Below, one piece after another: positions 23,308 through 30,166 of a stretch of DNA of 34,878 nt. The DNA is taken from IMG/VR virus record IMGVR_UViG_3300021367_000005, positions 1 to 34,878 of that record; one strand, given 5' to 3'. This DNA is from a virus. The number at the start of each line of letters is the position of its first letter. The stretch's first letter is position 1. The notes under the pieces are model-generated. The model saw nothing but the letters and a program-made list of their open reading frames with translations, made no database searches and was not told the origin of the DNA. The position numbers and the translations under genes are program-made.

Positions 23308-25017
23308 ATGGCAACACTTCTAGTTTCTTCAGCCGGTGATAATTCAGACGGGCTAACCTGGGCAACTGCATTTAATGAGATAAGCACTGCCTTCGATAAT
23401 TTAACTGGCGTTCAGGATGATACCGTCATCCTTGATGATGAGGACCATAACCAGACGGGCAATCTATATACAGACGGAGGGACAAAAACAGGTGGAACGC
23501 TTATTCTTGAGTCAAGAAGTGGCGATCATCGTATCTGCTCAATCTCGGGAGACCCTACAGGAACAGGTAATTTTTACTTACTGAGAAACAATGAGATAAC
23601 AACAGGTAATCCAAACTTGAAGGTGAAAAACATTACCTTCAAGGATCACTCAAGAACTGACTCGGTTCCCTTGATAGCTAATACGAATACGAGTATTTTT
23701 ACATTGGAGAATTGCGCCTGTCATAACCTCAATCTGACAGCCGCAGCCGCGGCAACGAACGGACTTATTCGCCAAACCGGCACAACATCAAAAGACTTCA
23801 CTATCGCTGGGTTGAGCGTTACGAACTGTTCAGTTATTCATATTAATTCCACGAGCAGCAATGAAGGGCTGCTTTTTTCATCTTCAGTTATTGGCGCTTC
23901 TGTGGGCACTTTTTCAGATATTGTAGTCGATGACTTTTACTATGAGTCAGGCACGAACGCTCAAATGAATGGCATGTGCTTTTATAAAGGAGCACAGACC
24001 TGGAGCGGTACAAATACCTTTAAAAATATAACAATCATCATAGGTGAGAATAGTTACGGTCTAATTAAGATTGATACAACCACTGGTTACAATCACTCAA
24101 TAACAGGCACGATGACGATAGATAATGTGAACACCAGTATCTTTACATCCAATACAAGCCTGGGCTTAGTTAATGTGGCATCAAGCGATTCATTAACGAT
24201 TGATGCTAATTTTGAAGCCAAAAATTGCACAAGTGATATCGTGAATGCTGACTATGGGATTATCTCAAATAACAACTCCGCATCGACATTGGTTATAGGG
24301 GGAAGCATATCGATTCACGATAATGAGTCTAATGTCGGCACTGGTTTCATATCAAACTTTGGTGGGGATTTTACTTTATCCAATGCCGAGATATATGATA
24401 ACTCGTGTGAGTTCGGTGGCGCAATCGCACTGCTACCACAGATCGCGACACAGCTAGTTTACAACTGCTCATTTCATGACAATATCGCGACAACCAGTGG
24501 GGGAGCTGTGTTCGCAATGACGCTGTCGACGCCAAATTCATTGGCTATGCATAACTGCACTTTTTTCAATAATTCATGTATCGTCCCAGGTGAAAGTGAC
24601 GGGCTCTATATCCTGGCCTTTGTCGCTGCTAACGATTTTGATATTGATAATTGCATTTTTTGGAACCAGGACGATGATGATGAGATCCGTGTTAGTGGCG
24701 CAGCAAGTATCACACTCAACATAGCCAACTCTGATGTTCGTGGTGGTGCCGCCGCCGTCACTGGCGCCGACACTTACGTTAACAATATCGAGGCTGACCC
24801 GCAATTTAACGGTGATTTAACTCTCTCAAAATATAGTCCCTGTGTTGGCATTGGGTTAAAATGGTGGCCCGATAATATAACCAATCCTGTCGACCTAAAT
24901 GGTCATTACTTTTGGGATGCTTATGTCGATGTTGGCGCTTATTCAACCTGGGATGGAAGTTATAGACGCGTCCCGGCTCCTGCCCGTTTTTCGGCGAAAA
25001 GAAATCCTACTAGCTAG
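23308..25017 (+). CDS. beta-helix tail spike / receptor-binding protein 2
   Basis: ATG 23308 follows TAGG; the upstream in-frame region (from 23209) lies in the previous gene and is not needed. This 569-residue protein has the same N-terminal style (LLVSSAGDNSDGLTWATAFN), many Cys-Asn and Asn-Asn turns (ENCACHN, YNCSFHDN, HNCTFFNNSC) of a beta-helix, and ends with the shared module (GLKWW, FWDAYVDVGAYSTWDG, RRVPAPARF). The cysteines fall at regular intervals on the helix turns. It stands eight bases after its paralogue, so they are one transcript. Receptor or capsule binding is inferred. Confidence 0.8.
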   Translation: MATLLVSSAGDNSDGLTWATAFNEISTAFDNLTGVQDDTVILDDEDHNQTGNLYTDGGTKTGGTLILESRSGDHRICSISGDPTGTGNFYLLRNNEITTGNPNLKVKNITFKDHSRTDSVPLIANTNTSIFTLENCACHNLNLTAAAAATNGLIRQTGTTSKDFTIAGLSVTNCSVIHINSTSSNEGLLFSSSVIGASVGTFSDIVVDDFYYESGTNAQMNGMCFYKGAQTWSGTNTFKNITIIIGENSYGLIKIDTTTGYNHSITGTMTIDNVNTSIFTSNTSLGLVNVASSDSLTIDANFEAKNCTSDIVNADYGIISNNNSASTLVIGGSISIHDNESNVGTGFISNFGGDFTLSNAEIYDNSCEFGGAIALLPQIATQLVYNCSFHDNIATTSGGAVFAMTLSTPNSLAMHNCTFFNNSCIVPGESDGLYILAFVAANDFDIDNCIFWNQDDDDEIRVSGAASITLNIANSDVRGGAAAVTGADTYVNNIEADPQFNGDLTLSKYSPCVGIGLKWWPDNITNPVDLNGHYFWDAYVDVGAYSTWDGSYRRVPAPARFSAKRNPTS

Positions 25018-25286
25018 CATATTAAAAGCTAAATGCTTTTTCCGCTCATCCCTCTTTCTCTGTTTTCAAATATCAACAACACATCATCTACCGTCTGTCA
25101 GATTTATAAAAAAAGTTCTCCGCATCGTAAGGAACGCTTGTGAAAGCAAAGGAACAATGAGGAATCTCGGTAAATTTCAATTTTAGAAAAATGCTTTCCT
25201 TTTCTTAAAATTCAAAACGGACCGCTTTGATTTACCTCTTTATTTTTGTTCGAATGAGTGATCTTAAACAGACAGGTAAAACCAAG
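25018..25286. other. intergenic region, weak terminator
   Basis: AAAGC-TAAAT-GCTTT followed by a few T residues near 25026-25043 is a weak terminator candidate after the spike genes. The remainder is AT-rich with no supported gene; the start of the next gene is set at 25287 since the upstream ATG 25254 lies in a poor context. Confidence 0.4.
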
Positions 25287-25715
25287 ATGAAATATAAAAA
25301 AACAAAATTTCTTTTTTCTTTTTTCTTCCTTTTAGTTTTTTCTCTTTCACTAAAGGCTAGCCCCATTTTTCCGTCTAGTTTACTTGATGGACTGGGATCG
25401 TTGGGGGATAGAAATACGAATGCCGAAATGAGCACGGGGAGTCACTTATTCGATAAGCCTGAACCTAAAAAGACGATTAAAGGTCGCTGCCCCAGAGATC
25501 AAATGCCTGGCTCTAATGGTCGTGATGGTTCCAGTGGCGGCTCTAAACCAGCGACCCGAGACAGGGGTGAGAATTGCGATATCCTCAAAGAGCAATGTTT
25601 AGCAAGATGCTTCAATCAAATACCAGGAAACCTGTCCCCTGGCAGTGAGAGAAAAAGACAAAGGGATTGCTACCAGGAATGTGAGGGATATTACAGAGCT
25701 TGCCTGAGAGGATGA
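25287..25715 (+). CDS. exported cysteine-rich protein, predicted disulfide helical hairpin
   Basis: ATG 25287 gives 142 residues beginning with a signal peptide (MKYKKTKF, core LFSFFFLLVFSLSL, then KASPI). The mature N-terminus is low complexity, rich in Gly, Ser and Lys. The C-terminus has a mirror-symmetric Cys pattern, C-x6-C-x3-C ... 19 residues ... C-x3-C-x6-C (CDILKEQCLARC and CYQECEGYYRAC), which suggests two antiparallel helices joined by three disulfides. Signal peptide plus disulfides imply a periplasmic or outer location. It is the first of a cluster of small genes and overlaps the next (ATGA). Function unknown; a lysis or exclusion role is possible but unsupported. Confidence 0.65.
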   Translation: MKYKKTKFLFSFFFLLVFSLSLKASPIFPSSLLDGLGSLGDRNTNAEMSTGSHLFDKPEPKKTIKGRCPRDQMPGSNGRDGSSGGSKPATRDRGENCDILKEQCLARCFNQIPGNLSPGSERKRQRDCYQECEGYYRACLRG

Positions 25716-26095
25716 CCGATATGGAACGATCTAAACGCGAAAGAGTGGAAGATTATATCAGGGAAACCTCCCTGGTTATCGCTACACGAAAGTTATTTTA
25801 CTCGTTGAAGAAGGATGGTAAAAAACATGAACTGATTGTCAGTTTATATGCACCTGTTATTGTTGATCGGTATGTCCACAACTTCGACTCACCACATGAC
25901 ACTTATGTCTGTTATGTTGATTTTAGTCAGTTAAGTGATGGACATCTTTTTTATGGCTACGATGAGTTTCAGGCGCTTAATTTTGCCTCTGATCTTGATT
26001 GCATTCTGAGGACACTGGATGATATATGCAATCTATATTTCTCTGATGCCGATGAGGACATCTTTTACTTTGATGATGCATGCAATAGCGGTTAA
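25712..26095 (+). CDS. hypothetical protein, DUF6968-like
   Basis: ATG 25712 overlaps the previous stop. The 127-residue product has an N-terminal charged helix and a beta-sheet domain with HELIVSLYAPVIVD, CYVDFSQLSDG and the helix FQALNFASDLDCILRTL. This arrangement (beta strand of 'IxLxxxxP', a glycine turn, then a long helix with 'AL...I') resembles the DUF6968-type proteins, and the same arrangement is seen in the next gene, so they are probably diverged duplicates. Acidic C-terminal tail. Cytoplasmic. Function is not known for this type of protein. Confidence 0.5.
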   Translation: MTDMERSKRERVEDYIRETSLVIATRKLFYSLKKDGKKHELIVSLYAPVIVDRYVHNFDSPHDTYVCYVDFSQLSDGHLFYGYDEFQALNFASDLDCILRTLDDICNLYFSDADEDIFYFDDACNSG

Positions 26096-26157
26096 ATATG
26101 GCGACGCTAAGCTGATCGACCTCAAGTCGACATCATTAATTTACAGGATATAGAAGC

Positions 26158-26673
26158 ATGAATTTTGATTCCATAATTGAGTATGAGTTTTCGACCGAGA
26201 GACCTCCTGGCAACGAGCCCATAAAGCTGACGATAAAAATAGGACGACCGGTTTTTATTCCGATGAAAAACATTTATGAAAGCAGGATCGATTTCGGCTG
26301 GTTGGTTGAGAGTTTTCCCGAAGATCTTACCCGTGTCCAGGGATTTACTCCAGCTCACACACTGTCCCTTGCTATCGACATAGTCGCTTGCCTGAAGTTT
26401 GCCTGTGATCAGTCTAATGACCAATCGTCAGCCTCGAAGTTTTTCTCGGGAGACAGTCATAGGGATGTGACTTTTTTCTCAGGAAGTAATCACAAACTCG
26501 ACCGTTACCATAAGCAGATGTTCGACGAATATGTACGAAAAAGGAAGAAGGAGTTCTTATCTGTTAAACAGTTTCAGTCTTCCCGTGGTTCTTTGTTGCG
26601 AGAGAGAGCAATAGATGACATAAAAAGAATAAAGGAGAAATGTAAGGGATCTCAAAAGCAGGGACATCACTAA
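26158..26673 (+). CDS. hypothetical protein, DUF6968-like paralogue
   Basis: The 171-residue product has EPIKLTIKIGRPVFIP at 24-39 and, after a turn, GFTPAHTLSLAIDIVACLKF near 62-81, the same strand-turn-helix layout as the preceding protein's single domain. The C-terminal 80 residues are Lys/Arg/Ser-rich and helical and have no match in the preceding gene. AGGA precedes the ATG. The pair lies in the rightward cluster after the tail spikes, where moron and lysis genes often lie. Function unknown. Confidence 0.5.
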   Translation: MNFDSIIEYEFSTERPPGNEPIKLTIKIGRPVFIPMKNIYESRIDFGWLVESFPEDLTRVQGFTPAHTLSLAIDIVACLKFACDQSNDQSSASKFFSGDSHRDVTFFSGSNHKLDRYHKQMFDEYVRKRKKEFLSVKQFQSSRGSLLRERAIDDIKRIKEKCKGSQKQGHH

Positions 26674-26699
26674 ATTGACTACTAATAGGAGACACACCT

Positions 26700-26831
26700 G
26701 TGCCTATAAAAAAAGTAAAAGGAAGCTATCAATATAGAACAAAAGGGAAGATCTACAAGAGAAGAAAAGATGCCGTGAAACAGGGGCAGGCTATTGCTGT
26801 CTCTCAGAAAAAGAGAGGCAAAAAGCCATGA
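26700..26831 (+). CDS. small basic phage protein
   Basis: GTG 26700 follows AGGAG. The 43-residue product is very basic, KKVKGSYQYRTKGKIYKRRK then DAVKQGQAIAVSQKKRG, a layout seen in small phage proteins whose role is unknown. It is too short for most gene finders. Its TGA overlaps the next ATG (ATGA), which supports real translation. Confidence 0.65.
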   Translation: MPIKKVKGSYQYRTKGKIYKRRKDAVKQGQAIAVSQKKRGKKP

Positions 26832-27145
26832 GCACCGCCTATGATTATCGTCGGACAGCGCTAAAAGCTAAAGGTTATTTTGGTCAGGAGAGTGACATGC
26901 TCTTATCCTGGGCGAGGGCCGGAGGAGCAAGGAGCAAAAATGTGTCGGATGCTTTAATAGAGTACTTTCATATTAACGGCGCAAAATCACGTGATCTTGA
27001 GGAGGCCTGGACTGAGATCTATCATTTATCAGGGCTAACAGGGTCAAAGCAAGAGATGACGCTTTCTTTTTGGCGTGACCTGGAGGGCAATATCCCTCTT
27101 AACGCGATAATGGGATGGACGGGCAAGGAGCTTTGTAGTGAGTGA
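26828..27145 (+). CDS. hypothetical small phage protein
   Basis: The 105-residue product is helical and contains three similar segments of about 25-30 residues: LLSWARAGGARSKNVSDALIEYF, then INGAKSRDLEEAWTEIY, then SGLTGSKQEMTLSFWRDL. Each is a short aromatic helix with a 'G-x-[ST]' turn, so it may be built from an internal repeat. Such segments recur in phage virion or accessory proteins. Coupled to its neighbours on both sides (ATGA; an eight-base overlap). Not assigned a function. Confidence 0.6.
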   Translation: MSTAYDYRRTALKAKGYFGQESDMLLSWARAGGARSKNVSDALIEYFHINGAKSRDLEEAWTEIYHLSGLTGSKQEMTLSFWRDLEGNIPLNAIMGWTGKELCSE

Positions 27146-27461
27146 GATGACACACATTATTTTGTTTAACGCTCTGGTTAATTGTACTAATCAGAAAGGT
27201 GTTGCTTTTTATAATCACTCATCAGCGCAGCTGGCAAGTAAATTCAGATTGCATACGGTGTTGCCCTCGAAACTTTTAGTCTTCTCTGTCGAATGGATAA
27301 CTGACCCTTTACCAGGGGAGCGAATCCTATGGCTGTATGACGGGGGCGGATCTTATCATGATATAGATGACATCCCGCTGCAACAACAAGAGCTAAACAT
27401 GATTAACTGCGCAGATATTAACGCTGGCAATAAATGCAAATGTAGGAGGGCTAAACAATGA
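27138..27461 (+). CDS. hypothetical phage protein
   Basis: GTG 27138 follows AAGGAG by seven bases; ATG 27147 is the alternative. The 107-residue product has a beta/alpha mixed layout (HIILFNALVNCTNQKGVAFY, LLVFSVEWITDPLPGERILW) and ends with a Cys-rich tail, INCADINAGNKCKCRRAK, that could bind a metal or form disulfides. It lacks a signal peptide. No family recognised. It overlaps the previous gene by eight bases. Confidence 0.55.
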   Translation: MSEMTHIILFNALVNCTNQKGVAFYNHSSAQLASKFRLHTVLPSKLLVFSVEWITDPLPGERILWLYDGGGSYHDIDDIPLQQQELNMINCADINAGNKCKCRRAKQ

Positions 27462-27546
27462 ACTACTTCTGATTGAGCCGAGTCGATTTGCTCCAAGTAG
27501 GAGCGACACAGATCTTATTAATTTAACTTTACAACTGGAATTGCCA

Positions 27547-27792
27547 ATGGAAGAAAACACGAACAAAATAGAGATAATCGCAATAATTAGCTTATGCTTT
27601 TTATTACCTCTTGCAGTAGGGGCCGGATCTTATAAATTCGAGCATCTTAGTCCCACTTTCAAAACCCAATCGGCAATGATGGAAAGTCTTGGAGGAAATG
27701 GGCACCTGAATGTAGGGCCTATTGGGGGCGGTCGGCTACCTCATATCACAATGGACAGACACCTGGGTAATTTATTGTGCTCGGGTCTTTAG
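27547..27792 (+). CDS. small membrane or exported protein
   Basis: ATG 27547 gives 81 residues with one hydrophobic segment, IEIIAIISLCFLLPLAVGAG (about 8-27), that is either a signal anchor or signal peptide. The rest is soluble with Gly/His-rich turns. One membrane segment is too few for a classical holin but could fit a spanin-like or pinholin-like role; nothing in the sequence proves it. It ends the rightward cluster before a strong double terminator. Confidence 0.5.
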   Translation: MEENTNKIEIIAIISLCFLLPLAVGAGSYKFEHLSPTFKTQSAMMESLGGNGHLNVGPIGGGRLPHITMDRHLGNLLCSGL

Positions 27793-27854
27793 CAACGATG
27801 ACAATGCTGTTACCTGGCGATCCTTCGATGGGCCTTGGTGTCAGCTAACTCTTT

Positions 27855-27904
27855 AGCCCCTTACCAACTGGGGCTTATATCAAAAAGATATAAGTCCTTT
27901 TTTT
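27855..27904 (+). terminator. overlapping hairpins with T-run, terminator
   Basis: AGCCCC/GGGGCT (27855-27875) is followed by CTTATATC, loop AAAAA, GATATAAG (27874-27894) and a T-rich stretch to 27904. The two stems share bases 27874-27875 and can form as alternatives. The second gives the canonical terminator. Confidence 0.8.
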
Positions 27905-28035
27905 ATTTTTCCCTCAATTAGATCTTCGCATTTTCGGCTATTGCCCAGCCAACTTCTCTCCGACAGGTGGTAGTCCTCCTCGCCTATGCGTAGGCGTAAA
28001 ATAATATGAGTCAGTATATAAGGAAGGAGAGCAGT

Positions 28036-28314
28036 ATGACTTTCAGTCAATGGTTAGTCGAATTCGATCCCGTCTTAAATGAAACAAAAAGCAAGAACAC
28101 CGGGAACAGACAATATGATAATTATGTCTTTGAACCCAGTGGTGATGACTTGTCTTTTATCTTGCATAGCCATAGATTCGGTCCTCGGTTTCTTTGGACC
28201 TTAGTTTCTCATAATGGTGTTCGCCGAATCGTTAGCGACTATCGGTTCGTCAGTCGGCAAGGTTATTTTTTAACAAAAAACAAGCCGGATAAAGAATATT
28301 CTGTAAAACTGTAA
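28036..28314 (+). CDS. hypothetical phage protein
   Basis: ATG 28036 follows AAGGAAGGAG and is preferred over ATG 28006. The 92-residue product is soluble, without signal peptide, and Tyr/Ser/Arg-rich: SQWLVEFDPVLNETKSK, then the FGPRFLWTLVSHNGVRRIV strand pair, then a Tyr-rich tail. A hairpin CGCCTA/TAGGCG (27981-27996) lies before it. It is isolated between the terminator and a region without genes. No family recognised. Confidence 0.55.
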   Translation: MTFSQWLVEFDPVLNETKSKNTGNRQYDNYVFEPSGDDLSFILHSHRFGPRFLWTLVSHNGVRRIVSDYRFVSRQGYFLTKNKPDKEYSVKL

Positions 28315-28504
28315 TACGTTAGATTCCCCCGAAGGCGTCAATATATCTCTTTGGCCTAGTTAGATTAAAACCACACGTCAGAAACCCTAGTTAGGGGTCT
28401 TGACCTTGACGCAAAGCACCAGCCTACGTCTTGTAAGCTAGTGAGTCTTAACATAATAATAATCCTTCAATCCCTGTGCTTATCCTGTTGGGTTGCGTGC
28501 CTGG
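28315..28504. other. intergenic region between convergent units
   Basis: It contains the short inverted repeat CCCT-AGTT-AGGG (about 28384-28395) with no T-run, so it is not a clear terminator. No gene is seen. Confidence 0.4.
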
Positions 28505-28735
28505 TTATAATCCCTGCCCCTTTTCTATCTTAGCAACGAGCGCCTTAATATCTTCTGCGCGCCAAACAGTTACCCGATCCGACATCTTTATGGGCTTGGG
28601 GAAGCGCCCCGTCCGAACTCCGGCCCACCATGCAGACTTAGATATTGGGATGATGGAGGGGATGGGTGGTACGGCTTCTGGGTTGCCGACAATCTGTGCG
28701 AGTCGCAGAAAGCCAATTTCTGGTAGTTGATTCAT
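28505..28735 (-). CDS. AlpA-like phage regulator (helix-turn-helix)
   Basis: The 76-residue product has the AlpA/excisionase signature: FLRLAQIVGN, a Pro-rich turn, PISKSAWWAGVRTGRFPKPI (helix-turn-helix and wing, about 30-49), then WRAEDIKALV. AlpA proteins activate integrase expression or other prophage genes; here the target is unknown. It lies 30 bases after the ParB-like gene and is likely in the same leftward transcript, whose promoter carries the CTTAAG element. The start ATG is 28733-28735. Confidence 0.8.
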   Translation of the reverse strand: MNQLPEIGFLRLAQIVGNPEAVPPIPSIIPISKSAWWAGVRTGRFPKPIKMSDRVTVWRAEDIKALVAKIEKGQGL

Positions 28736-28765
28736 GATCGTTATTCTCAGTTAGTTAGGCGTGAA

Positions 28766-29668
28766 TTAGATTGAGTTTTTATGGAAAAGCGAATCTCTTT
28801 TTGCGCCCACAATCTCAGGGAACGACTGGCCTGATCTCCACCTTATGGAACCAACTGCGACATCGTCATAGTAAGCATTCCATGTATTGATTAGATATGC
28901 GAGTGCATACCGCTTATCCAATAGCACTTGCTGTGATCTAAACTTTATCATAATTGTCCTGTATTCTATTATGGGCGATTTCTTCTCCAGCCCTTCACCA
29001 TGCTCTATCTTATTGAAGAAATCAAAAGATCTGTCTGGATCAATGTGCTGAGTAACATATATAAAGAAAAGTGCAAGGCTGGGTTGAACTACAAAGCGCA
29101 ATCGCTCGGCATCGGTTGTCATTTTCCCAAATTTCGGCCAGCGCTTTAATCCCTCAAGGATATCCTCGGGACACAGCTCCGAGGTCCAGTGAAGCTTCTC
29201 GTCTCGCTCATAAGTTAACATCCAGCGAACCGCTGCTGACAGGATATGTACATTCTTGAATCCTGCCATTTTCAATATATCACCAGCTGATCTGGACCGA
29301 CCTGTGTCAATAGTCTTAAAGAACGTGGGGCTCAGTCCCATAGCTAAGGAAACAGCAACAGGCTTGTCTGCTTTCGCGATCGCGTTCAATCGATGTTGCC
29401 CATCCAGCAAGACAAATTCGCCGTTTTTCTGCCCTAGCTTTATCGTCTCGCCATTGAGCACCCATCGCCCCATGTTCATTAACCTAAGATATTTGTTAAT
29501 GAGATTTGTGTTCAAGTGTCGATTATTTCCGTTGCCTTGAAGTAATTCTTTGGCATCTTCCTGCGAGAGTTTAACGTTCATAAATTCCACGACAGGATTC
29601 TTCGTCACCGCTAAGCGCTCGATAGTCATTATCCAGTCGGGAATGATTTTGTTTGATGCTACAACCAT
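28766..29668 (-). CDS. ParB/Srx-fold DGQHR-type protein
   Basis: The 300-residue product has the ParB-like signature VLLDGQHRLNAIA at about 86-98, with DGQHR at 89-93, followed by the FKTIDTGRSRSAGDIL region. The N-terminus (NVKLSQEDAKELL) and a 150-residue helical C-terminal part follow the layout of phage and mobile-element ParB-like proteins of unknown target. Partition ParB usually works with ParA, which is absent, so plasmid partitioning is unlikely. A regulatory or exclusion role is possible. TTAGGAG precedes ATG 29666-29668. Its promoter has CTTAAG in the spacer. Confidence 0.8.
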   Translation of the reverse strand: MVVASNKIIPDWIMTIERLAVTKNPVVEFMNVKLSQEDAKELLQGNGNNRHLNTNLINKYLRLMNMGRWVLNGETIKLGQKNGEFVLLDGQHRLNAIAKADKPVAVSLAMGLSPTFFKTIDTGRSRSAGDILKMAGFKNVHILSAAVRWMLTYERDEKLHWTSELCPEDILEGLKRWPKFGKMTTDAERLRFVVQPSLALFFIYVTQHIDPDRSFDFFNKIEHGEGLEKKSPIIEYRTIMIKFRSQQVLLDKRYALAYLINTWNAYYDDVAVGSIRWRSGQSFPEIVGAKRDSLFHKNSI

Positions 29669-29706
29669 TTTAACTCCTAAGGTATTATTTTTAGTAAGGA
29701 GATTAA

Positions 29707-29755
29707 ATAGTAAGCTATGCTTAAGTCTGTTTCAAGAACTTTAGCAATACTTAAG
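29707..29755 (-). promoter_or_regulatory. leftward promoter with CTTAAG operators
   Basis: On the minus strand TTGAAA (29730-29735) and TACTAT (29707-29712) are 17 bases apart. CTTAAG (29720-29725) lies between them, and a second copy (29750-29755) is 30 bp upstream. The promoter would drive the ParB-like and AlpA-like genes. The pair suggests cooperative repression by a dimeric factor. Confidence 0.65.
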
Positions 29756-29830
29756 TTATCGATAAAATAAAAATTATTCCATTGAGAGCTTTTCTTCCCT
29801 TGTGACGAACGGTGGACTCAGTGAAAAAGA

Positions 29831-29868
29831 TGTGTAGAAAAGTGTGTAGTTGTGTAGGTTTTGTGTAG
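29831..29868. repeat. four TGTGTAG repeats, candidate integrase arm sites
   Basis: TGTGTAG occurs at 29831, 29843, 29851 and 29862, with spacing 12, 8 and 11. Direct heptamers to one side of an attachment core are typical arm-type sites bound by the N-terminal domain of a tyrosine integrase. The related TGTGTTG pair lies on the integrase side. Confidence 0.65.
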
Positions 29869-29940
29869 GTTTTGGGAGGTTTTCGCGAAACCCGTAGAAA
29901 CCTCTCTTTCCTCCAAGAGGTCGCTACGGCGCGGTTTGTT

Positions 29941-29985
29941 TGGCTCCCCGACCTGGACTCGAACCAGGGACAAACGGATTAACAG
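29941..29985 (-). other. attP: attP core: 3' end of a tRNA-Asn gene
   Basis: On the minus strand the 45 bases read CTGTTAATCCG (anticodon GTT and loop), then a T-arm with CCTGGTTCGAGTCCAGG, then TCGGGGAGCCA with encoded CCA. This matches the 3' part of gammaproteobacterial tRNA-Asn. The 5' half is absent: nothing upstream forms a D-arm or a TCCCCGA acceptor strand, so this is not a functional tRNA gene. It is the phage-borne identity segment that would restore the host tRNA on integration. Confidence 0.85.
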
Positions 29986-30026
29986 ATCGACCTCAAGTCC
30001 CAGTATGGCGGCCTCTCAGTTGGTCT

Positions 30027-30045
30027 TGTGTTGTTAAGTGTGTTG
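30027..30045. repeat. two TGTGTTG repeats, candidate arm sites on the integrase side
   Basis: TGTGTTG at 30027-30033 and 30039-30045 is spaced by 12, as are the first two TGTGTAG copies at 29831 and 29843. One base differs between the two heptamer types. Together they flank the core, as P and P' arms do. Confidence 0.5.
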
Positions 30046-30118
30046 CTGGCTTCCTTTTTTGTCGCTTTCTATGACTTCGGGGTGTCGCGGGGGTAGCCTA
30101 AAAACAATAGCAAGTCGC

Positions 30119-30143
30119 AAAAAAAACGGGGCGAGAGCCCCGT
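30119..30143 (-). terminator. intrinsic terminator after the integrase gene
   Basis: On the minus strand AACGGGGC, loop TCTC, GCCCCGTT is followed by a run of T residues (plus-strand A residues 30119-30125). It ends leftward integrase transcription and shields attP. Confidence 0.85.
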
Positions 30144-30166
30144 TCTAAATTAAAGTACAGCTTAAG

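Noticed and set aside
28766-29668. Plasmid partition ParB, making this a phage-plasmid
   Set aside because: No ParA, no centromere-like repeats, and an intact integrase with attP.
29831-29868. CRISPR array
   Set aside because: The repeats are 7 bp with uneven short spacing and no cas genes; arm-type sites fit better.
29941-30026. A functional tRNA-Asn gene
   Set aside because: Only the 3' half from the anticodon loop to CCA is present. No D-arm, no pairing acceptor strand.
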